From Chitinophagaceae bacterium (GTDB lineage: Bacteria > Bacteroidota > Bacteroidia > Chitinophagales > Chitinophagaceae), in contig JANWIY010000058.1 of NCBI GenBank assembly GCA_025449645.1, positions 1 to 41,525 on the forward strand: a DNA stretch of 41,525 bases. The letters are read 5' to 3'. Each line of letters begins with the position of its first letter. The stretch's first letter is position 1. A program made the position numbers and the translations under genes. The notes under the pieces were generated by a model. That model made no database searches. It saw nothing but the letters and a program-made list of their open reading frames with translations, and was not told the origin of the DNA. Positions 31,449 to 39,375 of the stretch are shown piece after piece.

Positions 31449-32454
31449 TTTTCAGCATACACAGGCCGCACATTGTGAGAATGGAGTAACCACGAGCCTG
31501 CTTCGGCATCACGGGGTAAACCAGATCAACGAACCACTTGCCTTTGGAATAGGATCCGGTTTATTTTTTATCTATATCCCATTCATGAAAATTAATAATG
31601 GGCCGGCCATATCTTTCAGAACTGCGCCGGGCCTCATCTTTAAAAGAACCTGCAAAGCCCTGGAAATTCCGGTCGAGAGAAAAAAATTCAGATCAAAAGC
31701 AGAGGCGGAGAAAGTTTTGCAGGCCTGTCTGAATGCCGGTCAGCCGGTCGGTTGCCAGGTAGGCGTTTATTATCTTACTTATTTTCCGAAGGAATACAGG
31801 TTCCATTTCAACGCGCATAACCTGATTGTATTCGGCAAAGAGGGTGACAATTACCTGATCAGTGATCCGGTGATGGAATTGGCTACATCGCTCAGCAGTT
31901 ATGAGCTTGAAAGGGTCCGTTTTGCAAAAGGAGCGTTTGCGCCGCGCGGACAATTATATTATCCCAAAGAAGTACGCGCGGTCACCTCTGAACAAATAAA
32001 AAAAGCGATTCGAACGGGAATCAAGCGGAATGTGCGTGATATGCTTCATGTTCCGGGTAATATTGCCGGAATCAGCGGGATTCGTTACACTGCGAAGAGA
32101 ATCCGGGGATGGCGGGACAAGCTCGGCCTTCAGAAAGCAGGCAGCTACCTGGCACAGCTGGTGAGAATGCAGGAAGAGATCGGAACCGGCGGCGGGGGAT
32201 TCCGGTTTATCTATGCTGCCTTTTTACAGCAGGCTTATGAATACCATGGCCTGGATGAATTACCTGAGATTTCCAAAGAATTTACAAAGTCCGGCGATAT
32301 CTGGAGATCCGCAGCCGTGCAGGCAGCCGGAATCTATAAAGGACGTCTTGGAAGCCAATCAGATTTCAACACGATGAGTGATTACTTATATCAAACAGCA
32401 GAGTTAGAGAAACGCGCTTTCGTGGCCTTATCAAAGATAAAGTGGCCCGCATGA
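31438..32454 (+). CDS. BtrH-like (DUF4872) cysteine acyltransferase
   Basis: This 338-aa protein starts with the BtrH N-terminal fold. A papain-like triad can be proposed: C13 (HTQAAHCENG), H127 (FHFNAHNLIVFG) and D143 (LISDPVME). The C-terminal part (about 180-338) is DUF4872-like and helical. Characterised BtrH moves an acyl group from an acyl carrier protein onto butirosin's aminoglycoside. By analogy this one could move the chain from the cluster ACP onto the resorcinol hydroxyl or another acceptor; that is inference. It overlaps the upstream gene by 11 bp and shares ATGA with the ABC ATPase. Confidence 0.83.
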   Translation: MKLDFQHTQAAHCENGVTTSLLRHHGVNQINEPLAFGIGSGLFFIYIPFMKINNGPAISFRTAPGLIFKRTCKALEIPVERKKFRSKAEAEKVLQACLNAGQPVGCQVGVYYLTYFPKEYRFHFNAHNLIVFGKEGDNYLISDPVMELATSLSSYELERVRFAKGAFAPRGQLYYPKEVRAVTSEQIKKAIRTGIKRNVRDMLHVPGNIAGISGIRYTAKRIRGWRDKLGLQKAGSYLAQLVRMQEEIGTGGGGFRFIYAAFLQQAYEYHGLDELPEISKEFTKSGDIWRSAAVQAAGIYKGRLGSQSDFNTMSDYLYQTAELEKRAFVALSKIKWPA

Positions 32455-33197
32455 GCATTCCTGCCATAGCGATCAGGTCGCTCAGCTTCAGCTACCCGAA
32501 GCAGGAGGGTATTCAATTTAAAGACCTTAACCTGGAAGTTGATGATGGAGAGCGATTCGGGCTTTTCGGCCCAAACGGTGCAGGAAAGACCACACTCATG
32601 AATCTGATGACGGGTCTTCTCAGGTATAGAAAGGGTAGCATCCGCCTGCTGAGTCATGAAATCAGCGATCATCCCAAATCAGTAAATAAATTATTCGGTT
32701 TTGTTCCGCAGGATTTTTCTTTTTATCCTGAATTGAGTCCCCGGGAAAACCTTTCTTTTTTCGGCGCCTGGTATGGGCTTGGTCAGTACAGTATCCGGAA
32801 AAGGACGGCAGAATTACTGGCGGTATTGGGACTTGACGAAGTGAGTAACCGCATGGTACACACTTTTTCCGGAGGCATGAAAAGACGGGTCAACCTGGCC
32901 ATTGGCGTAATGCATCAGCCGAGGGTTTTGTTCTTGGATGAACCGACTGTGGGAGTTGACGTGCAGTCGCGGCACGCCATCATTCATTACCTCAAAGAAT
33001 TGAATCAGCAGGGAACAACATTAATTTATACTTCGCACCAGTTGGAAGAAGCAGAAGGTCTTTGCGAAAAAATTGCATTGATGGACGAAGGTAAAATTGT
33101 AGTTCATGACCGGCTTGCCATTTTGCTCGAGGAACACCGGCAGGAAGGCCTGGAAGGTTTGTTCCTTGGCCTCACCGGTAAACATTTCAGGGACTGA
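32451..33197 (+). CDS. ABC transporter ATP-binding protein
   Basis: This 248-aa ATPase has Walker A (GPNGAGKTT), the Q-loop, signature FSGGMKRRV, Walker B (VLFLDEPTVGVD) and the H-loop (TSHQ). Start ATG 32451 gives a 4-bp ATGA overlap with the BtrH-like gene; a GTG at 32442 is also in frame but less likely. With the permease 2 bp downstream it forms an ABC-2 exporter of the type used for lipids, polysaccharides and drugs. In this locus it presumably exports or flips the pigment/lipid, in addition to the MMPL exporter. Confidence 0.94.
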   Translation: MSIPAIAIRSLSFSYPKQEGIQFKDLNLEVDDGERFGLFGPNGAGKTTLMNLMTGLLRYRKGSIRLLSHEISDHPKSVNKLFGFVPQDFSFYPELSPRENLSFFGAWYGLGQYSIRKRTAELLAVLGLDEVSNRMVHTFSGGMKRRVNLAIGVMHQPRVLFLDEPTVGVDVQSRHAIIHYLKELNQQGTTLIYTSHQLEEAEGLCEKIALMDEGKIVVHDRLAILLEEHRQEGLEGLFLGLTGKHFRD

Positions 33198-33199
33198 TC

Positions 33200-34480
33200 A
33201 TGCAAACATTAAAGGCCACCATCATTAAAGATCTGAAAATACTCATACGTGACAGTATGGGACTCGTCATGATTTTTTTTATGCCGGTCCTGCTTGTGAT
33301 CGTTATCACCAGTGTTCAGAACAGCACTTATGAGTTGATAAACAATAACAGGATTACCCTGCTTGCGGATAACCGGGATAAAGGACCTGAAGGGGCGCAA
33401 CTAATGAAAGCCATAGAGAAGATAGGCATGTTTAATATAATTCACGCGGATTCATCAGTCCCCGAAAATGAAATCTCTATCCGTATGCATGCCAGGGACG
33501 CACTGGTGGCACTTGTGATACCGGCCGATTTCTCAACCTCCATTCAGACCAGGGCAACCGGAATTGCTGACCGCGCGCTGCAGGATCCGGACTCTCCCGT
33601 TTTGAAAAAAGTTATTTTTATCGTGCAACCGGATTCCCTGATCATGTATTATCACCCGGTCATGCAGCAATCATTCCGTCAGTCTATCCAGGGTGCGTTG
33701 CATAGTGCAGTGCAGGTTATCCAGGGAGAAGCCATCGTGAGGAATTTATATCATGCGATAAATAGCAGGTCCATTTCTCCGGATCTTGAAAAAGACATTC
33801 TATTCGGTCAGATTCCGATAACTGAGATTCCAGTTTCAAGAACCGGAAGCAGGGTAGTGCCAAACGCATCCCAGCATAATGTTCCGGCCTGGACGATCTT
33901 TGCCATGTTTTTTGTGGTCATAACTTTGGGTAGCACCGTGGTGAAGGAAAAAACAAGCGGAAGTTTTCTCAGGTTGAAAACCCTTCCTTCCAGTTATCTG
34001 AATGCACTGTTTTCCAAACAGATCGTATACGTATTGGTTACATTTCTCCAGGCAGCTGTGATTTTTGTAATCGGGAACCTGTTGTTTCCGCATATTGGTC
34101 TGCCTGCACTGCATCTGCCGAATGATATTCCGGGTCTGATATTGGTTACGCTGGTCACCGGTTGGTGCGCAGCGAGCTATGCGATCTGTGTCGGCGTTTT
34201 TTGTAACACGACTGAACAATCAAATGGCTTTGGGGCAATATCCATACTTATCCTCGCTGCGCTGGGCGGCCTCCTGGTGCCGGCTTTTGCGATGCCCGCA
34301 AATTTTCAACGGATCATGCGGATCTCTCCACTGCATTGGTCACTGGAAGCCTATTATGGCTTATTCCTGGAAGGGGGAAAACTGAAAGATGTATTAGCGA
34401 ATATTCTATCTTTAGCAGGAATAACCATCTGTATACAATTGCTCACATTATATGGATTGAAAAAGAAAAATCTAATTTAA
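33200..34480 (+). CDS. ABC-2 type transporter permease
   Basis: This 426-aa membrane protein has one N-terminal helix (about residues 20-42, MGLVMIFFMPVLLVIVITS), a large extracytoplasmic loop (about 45-225), and a five- or six-helix bundle at 230-425 (AMFFVVITLGSTVVKEKTSGS; LILAALGGLLVPAFAMP). This is the ABC-2 permease layout also seen in exporters such as YhhJ-type proteins. It pairs with the ATPase 2 bp upstream. Its stop at 34478-34480 is 2 bp before the ACP start, so the transporter is tied to the ACP/ketosynthase genes in one unit. Confidence 0.92.
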   Translation: MQTLKATIIKDLKILIRDSMGLVMIFFMPVLLVIVITSVQNSTYELINNNRITLLADNRDKGPEGAQLMKAIEKIGMFNIIHADSSVPENEISIRMHARDALVALVIPADFSTSIQTRATGIADRALQDPDSPVLKKVIFIVQPDSLIMYYHPVMQQSFRQSIQGALHSAVQVIQGEAIVRNLYHAINSRSISPDLEKDILFGQIPITEIPVSRTGSRVVPNASQHNVPAWTIFAMFFVVITLGSTVVKEKTSGSFLRLKTLPSSYLNALFSKQIVYVLVTFLQAAVIFVIGNLLFPHIGLPALHLPNDIPGLILVTLVTGWCAASYAICVGVFCNTTEQSNGFGAISILILAALGGLLVPAFAMPANFQRIMRISPLHWSLEAYYGLFLEGGKLKDVLANILSLAGITICIQLLTLYGLKKKNLI

Positions 34481-34482
34481 TA

Positions 34483-34752
34483 ATGACCATGGAAACAACA
34501 GAGTTAAAGCACCAGGTAAAGGAGCAGATCATTAAATTCCTGAATTTAACGACGCTGAAAACCGAAGATATCAAGGATGATGAGCCCTTATTCGGGGAAG
34601 GCCTGGGCCTGGATTCTATTGATTCCATCGAATTGATTGTGATGTTATCCCGGGAATATGGCATCAATATACAGGATCCGAAAGAAGGCAGGAAGGTGTT
34701 GGTGGACGTAAACACGATGGTGGATTATATCGAGAAAAACAGAACCAAGTAA
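34483..34752 (+). CDS. Acyl carrier protein
   Basis: This 89-aa ACP has the phosphopantetheine attachment serine S45 in GLGLDSIDSIEL. The four-helix layout (ELKHQVKEQIIKFL; SIELIVMLSREYGI; TMVDYIEKN) is intact. The start is ATG 34483 (MTMETTELKH); the longer open frame back to 34336 is only read-through of the permease gene in another frame. It carries the growing chain made by the two following ketosynthase-like genes and is likely activated by the AcpS at 26686. It is the sole ACP in the window, whereas known aryl-polyene loci carry two. Confidence 0.93.
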   Translation: MTMETTELKHQVKEQIIKFLNLTTLKTEDIKDDEPLFGEGLGLDSIDSIELIVMLSREYGINIQDPKEGRKVLVDVNTMVDYIEKNRTK

Positions 34753-34762
34753 AAGGACCGCC

Positions 34763-35950
34763 TTGAGCAGGATCATGATCACCGGGATGGGTATTATCAG
34801 TGCGATCGGAACTTCGGTTGAAGAGAACCGGCAGTCATTGATAAACGAAAGAAGCGGTATTTCCCAACTTGAGTATTATCCTACGGCTTATGCAGGGAGA
34901 TTGCCTTGCGGCGAAATCAAAATTTCTTCGGCGACGCTTAATGAAAAGCTTTTTGCACAACCTGGTCCTACCATCACGCGTACCGGTTTGCTTGTCCTGC
35001 ATGCTGCAGATGAAGCTGTCCGGGACAGCGGTCTTTCGAATGCTCAGCTTGCTTCCACCGAAACAGCCCTGATAGGTGCTTCCACCGTAGGTGGCATGTG
35101 CCTTACTGACGAGATCTTTCATGATGCACATGCGCATTCATTGGGTACCCCTTATACTTCTTCCTATGATTATGCGTCAGCCACGCTGGTAGCCCAAAAG
35201 CGATACGGAATACTCGGAGAGGTCAGTACCATAAATACCGCCTGTTCTTCTTCGGCCAACGCCATTTCATTTGGCGCCCGGCTGATCAGCCATGGTTTTG
35301 CCAGACGGGCCCTGGTAGGTGGAGCAGATAGCCTGGCAAAGTTCACGATCAATGGCTTCCATGCCCTGAATATTCTTTCCGACAAGCGTTGCGCGCCATT
35401 CGACCGGGACCGCAGTGGCCTCAACCTCGGCGAGGGTGCCGCTTTCCTGGTGCTGGAAAAAGAAGAAGATGCGAAAGGGAAAAGAATCTATGCAACGTTA
35501 TCCGGATTTGGCAACAGTAATGATGCTTTTCATCCGTCCTCGATCTCCCCGGAAGGAGAAGGGCCTTATCTTTCAATGAAATGGGCTTTGGAAAAAGCAG
35601 GAATTAATCCGGGTGATATAAATTATATCAATGCCCATGGCACCGGAACGGAAAATAATGACGAAACTGAGGGCCGTGCCATGCAACGTTTATTCGGCTC
35701 CCCTCCTCCCTTTGCTTCAACAAAATCATTTACGGGGCACACCCTGGGTGCATCAGGGGCCATTGAAGCAGTCTATTCCATTTTAAGTTTGATGCACCAG
35801 GAATTATATCCTTCATTACAATTCAAAAACCCAATACCTGAAACAAAATTTAAACCGGTAAAGCACTACAGAAAGCAGTCCGTTCAGCATGTCATGTCAA
35901 ACTCCTTTGGATTCGGGGGAAACTGTACAACCCTAATTTTTTCAAAATAG
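34763..35950 (+). CDS. Beta-ketoacyl-ACP synthase (FabF-like)
   Basis: This 395-aa condensing enzyme has the Cys-His-His triad: C161 (INTACSSSANA), H292 (NAHGTGTEN) and H326 (FTGHTLGASG). It is therefore active, unlike its downstream partner. It elongates an ACP-bound chain, presumably the polyene or the long acyl chain of the product. The start is TTG 34763 (MSRIMITGMGI), which gives the conventional first beta strand; ATG 34775 is possible. It begins 10 bp after the ACP gene and ends 6 bp before the chain-length-factor-like gene, forming an ACP-KS-CLF module. Confidence 0.93.
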   Translation: MSRIMITGMGIISAIGTSVEENRQSLINERSGISQLEYYPTAYAGRLPCGEIKISSATLNEKLFAQPGPTITRTGLLVLHAADEAVRDSGLSNAQLASTETALIGASTVGGMCLTDEIFHDAHAHSLGTPYTSSYDYASATLVAQKRYGILGEVSTINTACSSSANAISFGARLISHGFARRALVGGADSLAKFTINGFHALNILSDKRCAPFDRDRSGLNLGEGAAFLVLEKEEDAKGKRIYATLSGFGNSNDAFHPSSISPEGEGPYLSMKWALEKAGINPGDINYINAHGTGTENNDETEGRAMQRLFGSPPPFASTKSFTGHTLGASGAIEAVYSILSLMHQELYPSLQFKNPIPETKFKPVKHYRKQSVQHVMSNSFGFGGNCTTLIFSK

Positions 35951-35956
35951 TAGAAC

Positions 35957-37003
35957 ATGCTTTACGTCCATAACAGCAACTGCATTTCACCACAGCAAAC
36001 TTTTCCGGATACAGCGCTCGACCTGCTCAACGAATCAAGGGATAATCAATTATTGGTGAAGGAACCTGTATACAGCAATATTCCTCCGGGAATTTTGCGA
36101 AGAATGGCGAGGGCGGTCAGAATGTGCGTGGGTGCAGCGTTACCGCTATTGAAAGGGATTCCTGAACCGGATGGCATTGTGATTGGAACTGCCAACGGGG
36201 GTATCGAAGACTGCATCAAATTCCTGAACCAGATCATCGAATACAAGGAGGGGCTGCTCAGCCCGGGCAGCTTTGTTCAAAGCACTTCCAATGCGCCGGC
36301 GGCACAGATTTCGCTGATCAGCAAAAACAAAAATTACAATAACACGGTAACGCACAGGGGGCTTGCATTTGAAAATGCTTTGATGGATGCCGTGATGTTG
36401 CTGAAAGAAAAAAAAGACGGCTGCTTTCTTATTGGTTCAGTAGATGAGATCTCCGATTACAATTTCAATATCGACCTGCTTGCAGGATCCTTCAGAAAAG
36501 AGATCGTTTCCAACCGGCAACTGTTTGATCATCCTGCAATCGGTACAATTGGAGGGGAGGGCGCTCTTATGATGACCGTATCCAATGCACAGGAAGGAGC
36601 CGTAGCCCGGTTGGAAGACCTGCAAACCATTCACACACCTGATGAGACCCTGCTCCTGGAAACATTAAAGCATTTCCTTTTAAGGAATGGCCTCACGCAA
36701 AATGCTCCGGACCTGCTGATCACCGGAGAGAACGGAGACATCCGACTTCAGAAATTTTATCAGGCCGTTGAGTCCTTGTTTCCGGAACATATTTCCATCG
36801 CCAGGTTTAAACATTTGTCCGGCGAATATTGCACTGCTTCTTCATTCGGCTTCTGGATGGCAACAGAAATTCTGCGTAAGGGGAAAATTCCGGATATTGC
36901 TTTAAAGAAGGGAAAGCAGACTGAATTCAGGAAAATCCTGCTTTATAATAATTACAGGGGGATGCAGCATAGCTTCGTGTTGTTGGGAAAACCTGTGGGG
37001 TAA
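35957..37003 (+). CDS. Ketosynthase-like chain length factor (catalytic cysteine lost)
   Basis: This 348-aa protein has the ketosynthase fold but at the position of the active cysteine reads VQSTSNAPAAQISL, with no cysteine. The second half keeps the HLSGEYCTASSFGFWMA block equivalent to the GH-loop. Such proteins act as heterodimer partners (chain length factors) of a catalytic ketosynthase. It starts 6 bp after the active ketosynthase, as expected for such a pair, and is the last gene of the block. The partner role is well supported by context; chain length set by it is unknown. Confidence 0.87.
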   Translation: MLYVHNSNCISPQQTFPDTALDLLNESRDNQLLVKEPVYSNIPPGILRRMARAVRMCVGAALPLLKGIPEPDGIVIGTANGGIEDCIKFLNQIIEYKEGLLSPGSFVQSTSNAPAAQISLISKNKNYNNTVTHRGLAFENALMDAVMLLKEKKDGCFLIGSVDEISDYNFNIDLLAGSFRKEIVSNRQLFDHPAIGTIGGEGALMMTVSNAQEGAVARLEDLQTIHTPDETLLLETLKHFLLRNGLTQNAPDLLITGENGDIRLQKFYQAVESLFPEHISIARFKHLSGEYCTASSFGFWMATEILRKGKIPDIALKKGKQTEFRKILLYNNYRGMQHSFVLLGKPVG

Positions 37004-37179
37004 TGTGCAAATGTGGTAATTTGAAAATTTGAAAGTGTAAAGGCCGCCGAAGATAAGGGAAGGAGGGTGGATGAGTAAATTTGAAAATGCCTTGCTCTCC
37101 GAAGAGAAGCGAGGGAGGGTGAAAATGCTTTGCTTGGGGGAGTGAGGATTTATTTAATTCTTAATTAAAATTTCATAAG
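37004..37179 (+). repeat. Repeat-rich intergenic region after the lipid/pigment locus
   Basis: No gene is visible in these 176 bp. AATTTGAA is tandem at 37018-37033 and appears again at 37078-37085. A longer imperfect direct repeat (CCGAAGA..AG..A..GAGGGTG, then GAAAATGC.TTGCT) occurs at 37047-37096 and 37099-37134, with G-rich runs. A TAAATTTG box at 37076-37083 fits the -7 consensus but lacks an upstream TTG. The last 30 bp are very A/T-rich (TTAATTCTTAATTAAAAT) and probably hold the promoter of the dehydrogenase. Confidence 0.7.
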
Positions 37180-39366
37180 ATGAATCCTGAAAAATTCGAG
37201 AAGGCAATCAATGCAATCATTTTTTTGGGGATCATATGTATATTCCAGGGATGCCATTCAAATCAAGGCCCCTATTCCGGTTGGCCGATGGTGAATGGGA
37301 ATCCGACGGGAAATAAATTTTCATCTCTTAAACAGATCGACACTTCCAATGTACAACAGTTGCAGCCGGCCTGGATCTACCATTCGGGCGACGTGGATAC
37401 TGCGGCCCATTCCCAGATCCAATGCAATCCCATTATTGTCCATGGCATCATGTACGTGACTTCCCCGCAGTTAAAACTCATTGCGATCGACGCGGCAACG
37501 GGTAAGGAAATCTGGACCTATGCACCGTTTGATTCGGTACCCGGTCAGAAGAAATCATTTTTTATTATGAATAATAGCCGCGGTGTTGCCTATTGGACAG
37601 ACAATAACGGCGACGAAAGGATATTTTATACTGCCGGGGCCTTTCTTCGTGCCATTAATGCAAAGACAGGAAAGTTAATTGATTCTTTTGGAAAAAATGG
37701 CATGGTGGATCTGCGTGAAAATCTGGGAGCCGATGCGTTGAATCTTTTTGTTACAGAAACTTCGGCGCCGACAGTTTACAAGGATCTTGTCATCGCCGGC
37801 ACCCGGGTTTCCGAGGCCATGGACGCTGCACCTGGTCATATTCGCGCTTATAATGCACGCACCGGAAAACTGGAATGGATATTCCATACAATTCCTCATC
37901 CGGGTGAACCCGGTTATGAAACCTGGGAGGATAAGAACGCCTGGAAACTTACAGGAGGCGCAAACAACTGGATGGGTATGATCGTGGATCAGCAAAGAGG
38001 AATTGCTTATGTTCCTATCGGCTCAGCATCGATGGATTTTTATGGAGGAAAAAGAAAAGGTGCCGATCTCTACGCGGATTGCCTCCTCGCCCTGGATGCG
38101 CTGACGGGGAAATTGATCTGGCATTTTCAATATATACATCATGATATCTGGGATTGGGATCCTCCCAGTGCTCCGGTATTGCTAACTGTGAATCACGATG
38201 GAAAGGCGATTGATGCCGTTGCACAAACCACGAAAACCGGATTTGTATTTCTATTTGACCGCGAAAACGGAAACCCGCTTTTCCCGATCGTTGAAACTTC
38301 CGTGGATACGGTTACGGCGTTGACAGGAGAAAAAATCTGGCCGACACAACCGGTGCCTCAAAAACCGGCGCCCTTCGTCCGACAGTCCTTTACAGAAAAA
38401 GATATCAATCCTTATTTGTCGCCTGAAGAATTTGCCGATGTAAAAATGCGCTTGGCGGGCTATCATACCGGAATGTTTAAGCCGGAATCCAGGGAAGGAA
38501 CTGTGATCCTTCCGGGATTTGATGGCGGATCCGAATGGGGAGGGCCCGCAGTCGATCCCAAAACTGCTATCTTATATATAAATGCGAACCAGATGGCCTG
38601 GGTCCAAAAAATGCTGGACATAAAAAATAAACCTGCCAGGAAAGAAAATTTCGGAGAAGCAGGACAACGCTTATTTAAACAGAATTGTATGTCGTGCCAC
38701 GGACCAGACCGCAAAGGAAGCGGGAATTATCCGTCCATACTTGGAGTAAATAAAAAATTCAGCAAGGATGATTTTGTACAATTCATCGGAGCGGGGAGGA
38801 GGATGATGCCTGCATTTCCCTTCCTGAAGCCGGAAGAAAAAGAAGCCATTGCCTCATTTATTCTGGATAATAAAAAGGATCAGTCAAAGTCATTTGTGCA
38901 GGAATTATCCGCGGCGGATAGTTTCCGTCAGGTTCCGTATAGTCCTTCCGGCTATGACAAATTCCTTTCAAAATCAGGCTGGCCGGCCCTCTCACCACCC
39001 TGGGGAACGCTGAATGCGATTGACCTGAACAGTGGAGACCTCAAATGGACGATCCCGCTGGGAGAAGATGACAGTCTGATGTTAAAAGGCATTCCCCAAA
39101 CAGGAGTTGAAAATTACGGAGGTCCGGCGCTGACAGCCGGCGGATTATTATTTATCGCAGCAACAAAGGATAGAAAATTCCGTGCATTCAACAAGCGCTC
39201 TGGCAAACTCTTATGGGAAGCCAGCTTGCCGGCATCGGGCTTTGCCACACCGGCTGTTTATGAAATCGATGGGCGGCAGTTTGTAGTTATCGCCTGTGGC
39301 GGAGGAAAACTCAATACGGTTTCAGGAGACGCTTTTGTGGCGTTTTCTTTACCGGAAACGAATTAA
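37180..39366 (+). CDS. PQQ-type quinoprotein dehydrogenase with internal cytochrome c domain (lipoprotein)
   Basis: This 728-aa periplasmic enzyme has a signal peptide with lipobox-like CIFQGC (cysteine at residue 25), so it is probably membrane-anchored. An eight-bladed quinoprotein beta-propeller starts at about 40 (WPMVNGNPTGNKFSSL; LKLIAIDAATGKEIW). A cytochrome c domain is inserted at about 490-580, with heme motif CMSCH at 503-507 and a likely Met ligand in RRMMPAF. The propeller resumes afterwards (LNAIDLNSGDLKW; FRAFNKRSGKLLWEA). It should oxidise a sugar or alcohol and pass electrons through its own heme. PQQ biosynthesis genes are not in the window. A promoter of its own is likely; the nucleoside hydrolase follows after 9 bp. 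Confidence 0.9.
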   Translation: MNPEKFEKAINAIIFLGIICIFQGCHSNQGPYSGWPMVNGNPTGNKFSSLKQIDTSNVQQLQPAWIYHSGDVDTAAHSQIQCNPIIVHGIMYVTSPQLKLIAIDAATGKEIWTYAPFDSVPGQKKSFFIMNNSRGVAYWTDNNGDERIFYTAGAFLRAINAKTGKLIDSFGKNGMVDLRENLGADALNLFVTETSAPTVYKDLVIAGTRVSEAMDAAPGHIRAYNARTGKLEWIFHTIPHPGEPGYETWEDKNAWKLTGGANNWMGMIVDQQRGIAYVPIGSASMDFYGGKRKGADLYADCLLALDALTGKLIWHFQYIHHDIWDWDPPSAPVLLTVNHDGKAIDAVAQTTKTGFVFLFDRENGNPLFPIVETSVDTVTALTGEKIWPTQPVPQKPAPFVRQSFTEKDINPYLSPEEFADVKMRLAGYHTGMFKPESREGTVILPGFDGGSEWGGPAVDPKTAILYINANQMAWVQKMLDIKNKPARKENFGEAGQRLFKQNCMSCHGPDRKGSGNYPSILGVNKKFSKDDFVQFIGAGRRMMPAFPFLKPEEKEAIASFILDNKKDQSKSFVQELSAADSFRQVPYSPSGYDKFLSKSGWPALSPPWGTLNAIDLNSGDLKWTIPLGEDDSLMLKGIPQTGVENYGGPALTAGGLLFIAATKDRKFRAFNKRSGKLLWEASLPASGFATPAVYEIDGRQFVVIACGGGKLNTVSGDAFVAFSLPETN

Positions 39367-39375
39367 GGATTTTCT

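Noticed and set aside
34336-34482. Longer version of the ACP reading frame
   Set aside because: This stretch is the permease gene read in another frame; ATG 34483 gives a standard ACP.
37076-37083. TAAATTTG as promoter of the PQQ dehydrogenase
   Set aside because: It matches the -7 box but lies in the AATTTGAA repeat, has no TTG at the right distance and is about 100 bp from the start codon; not called as a promoter.
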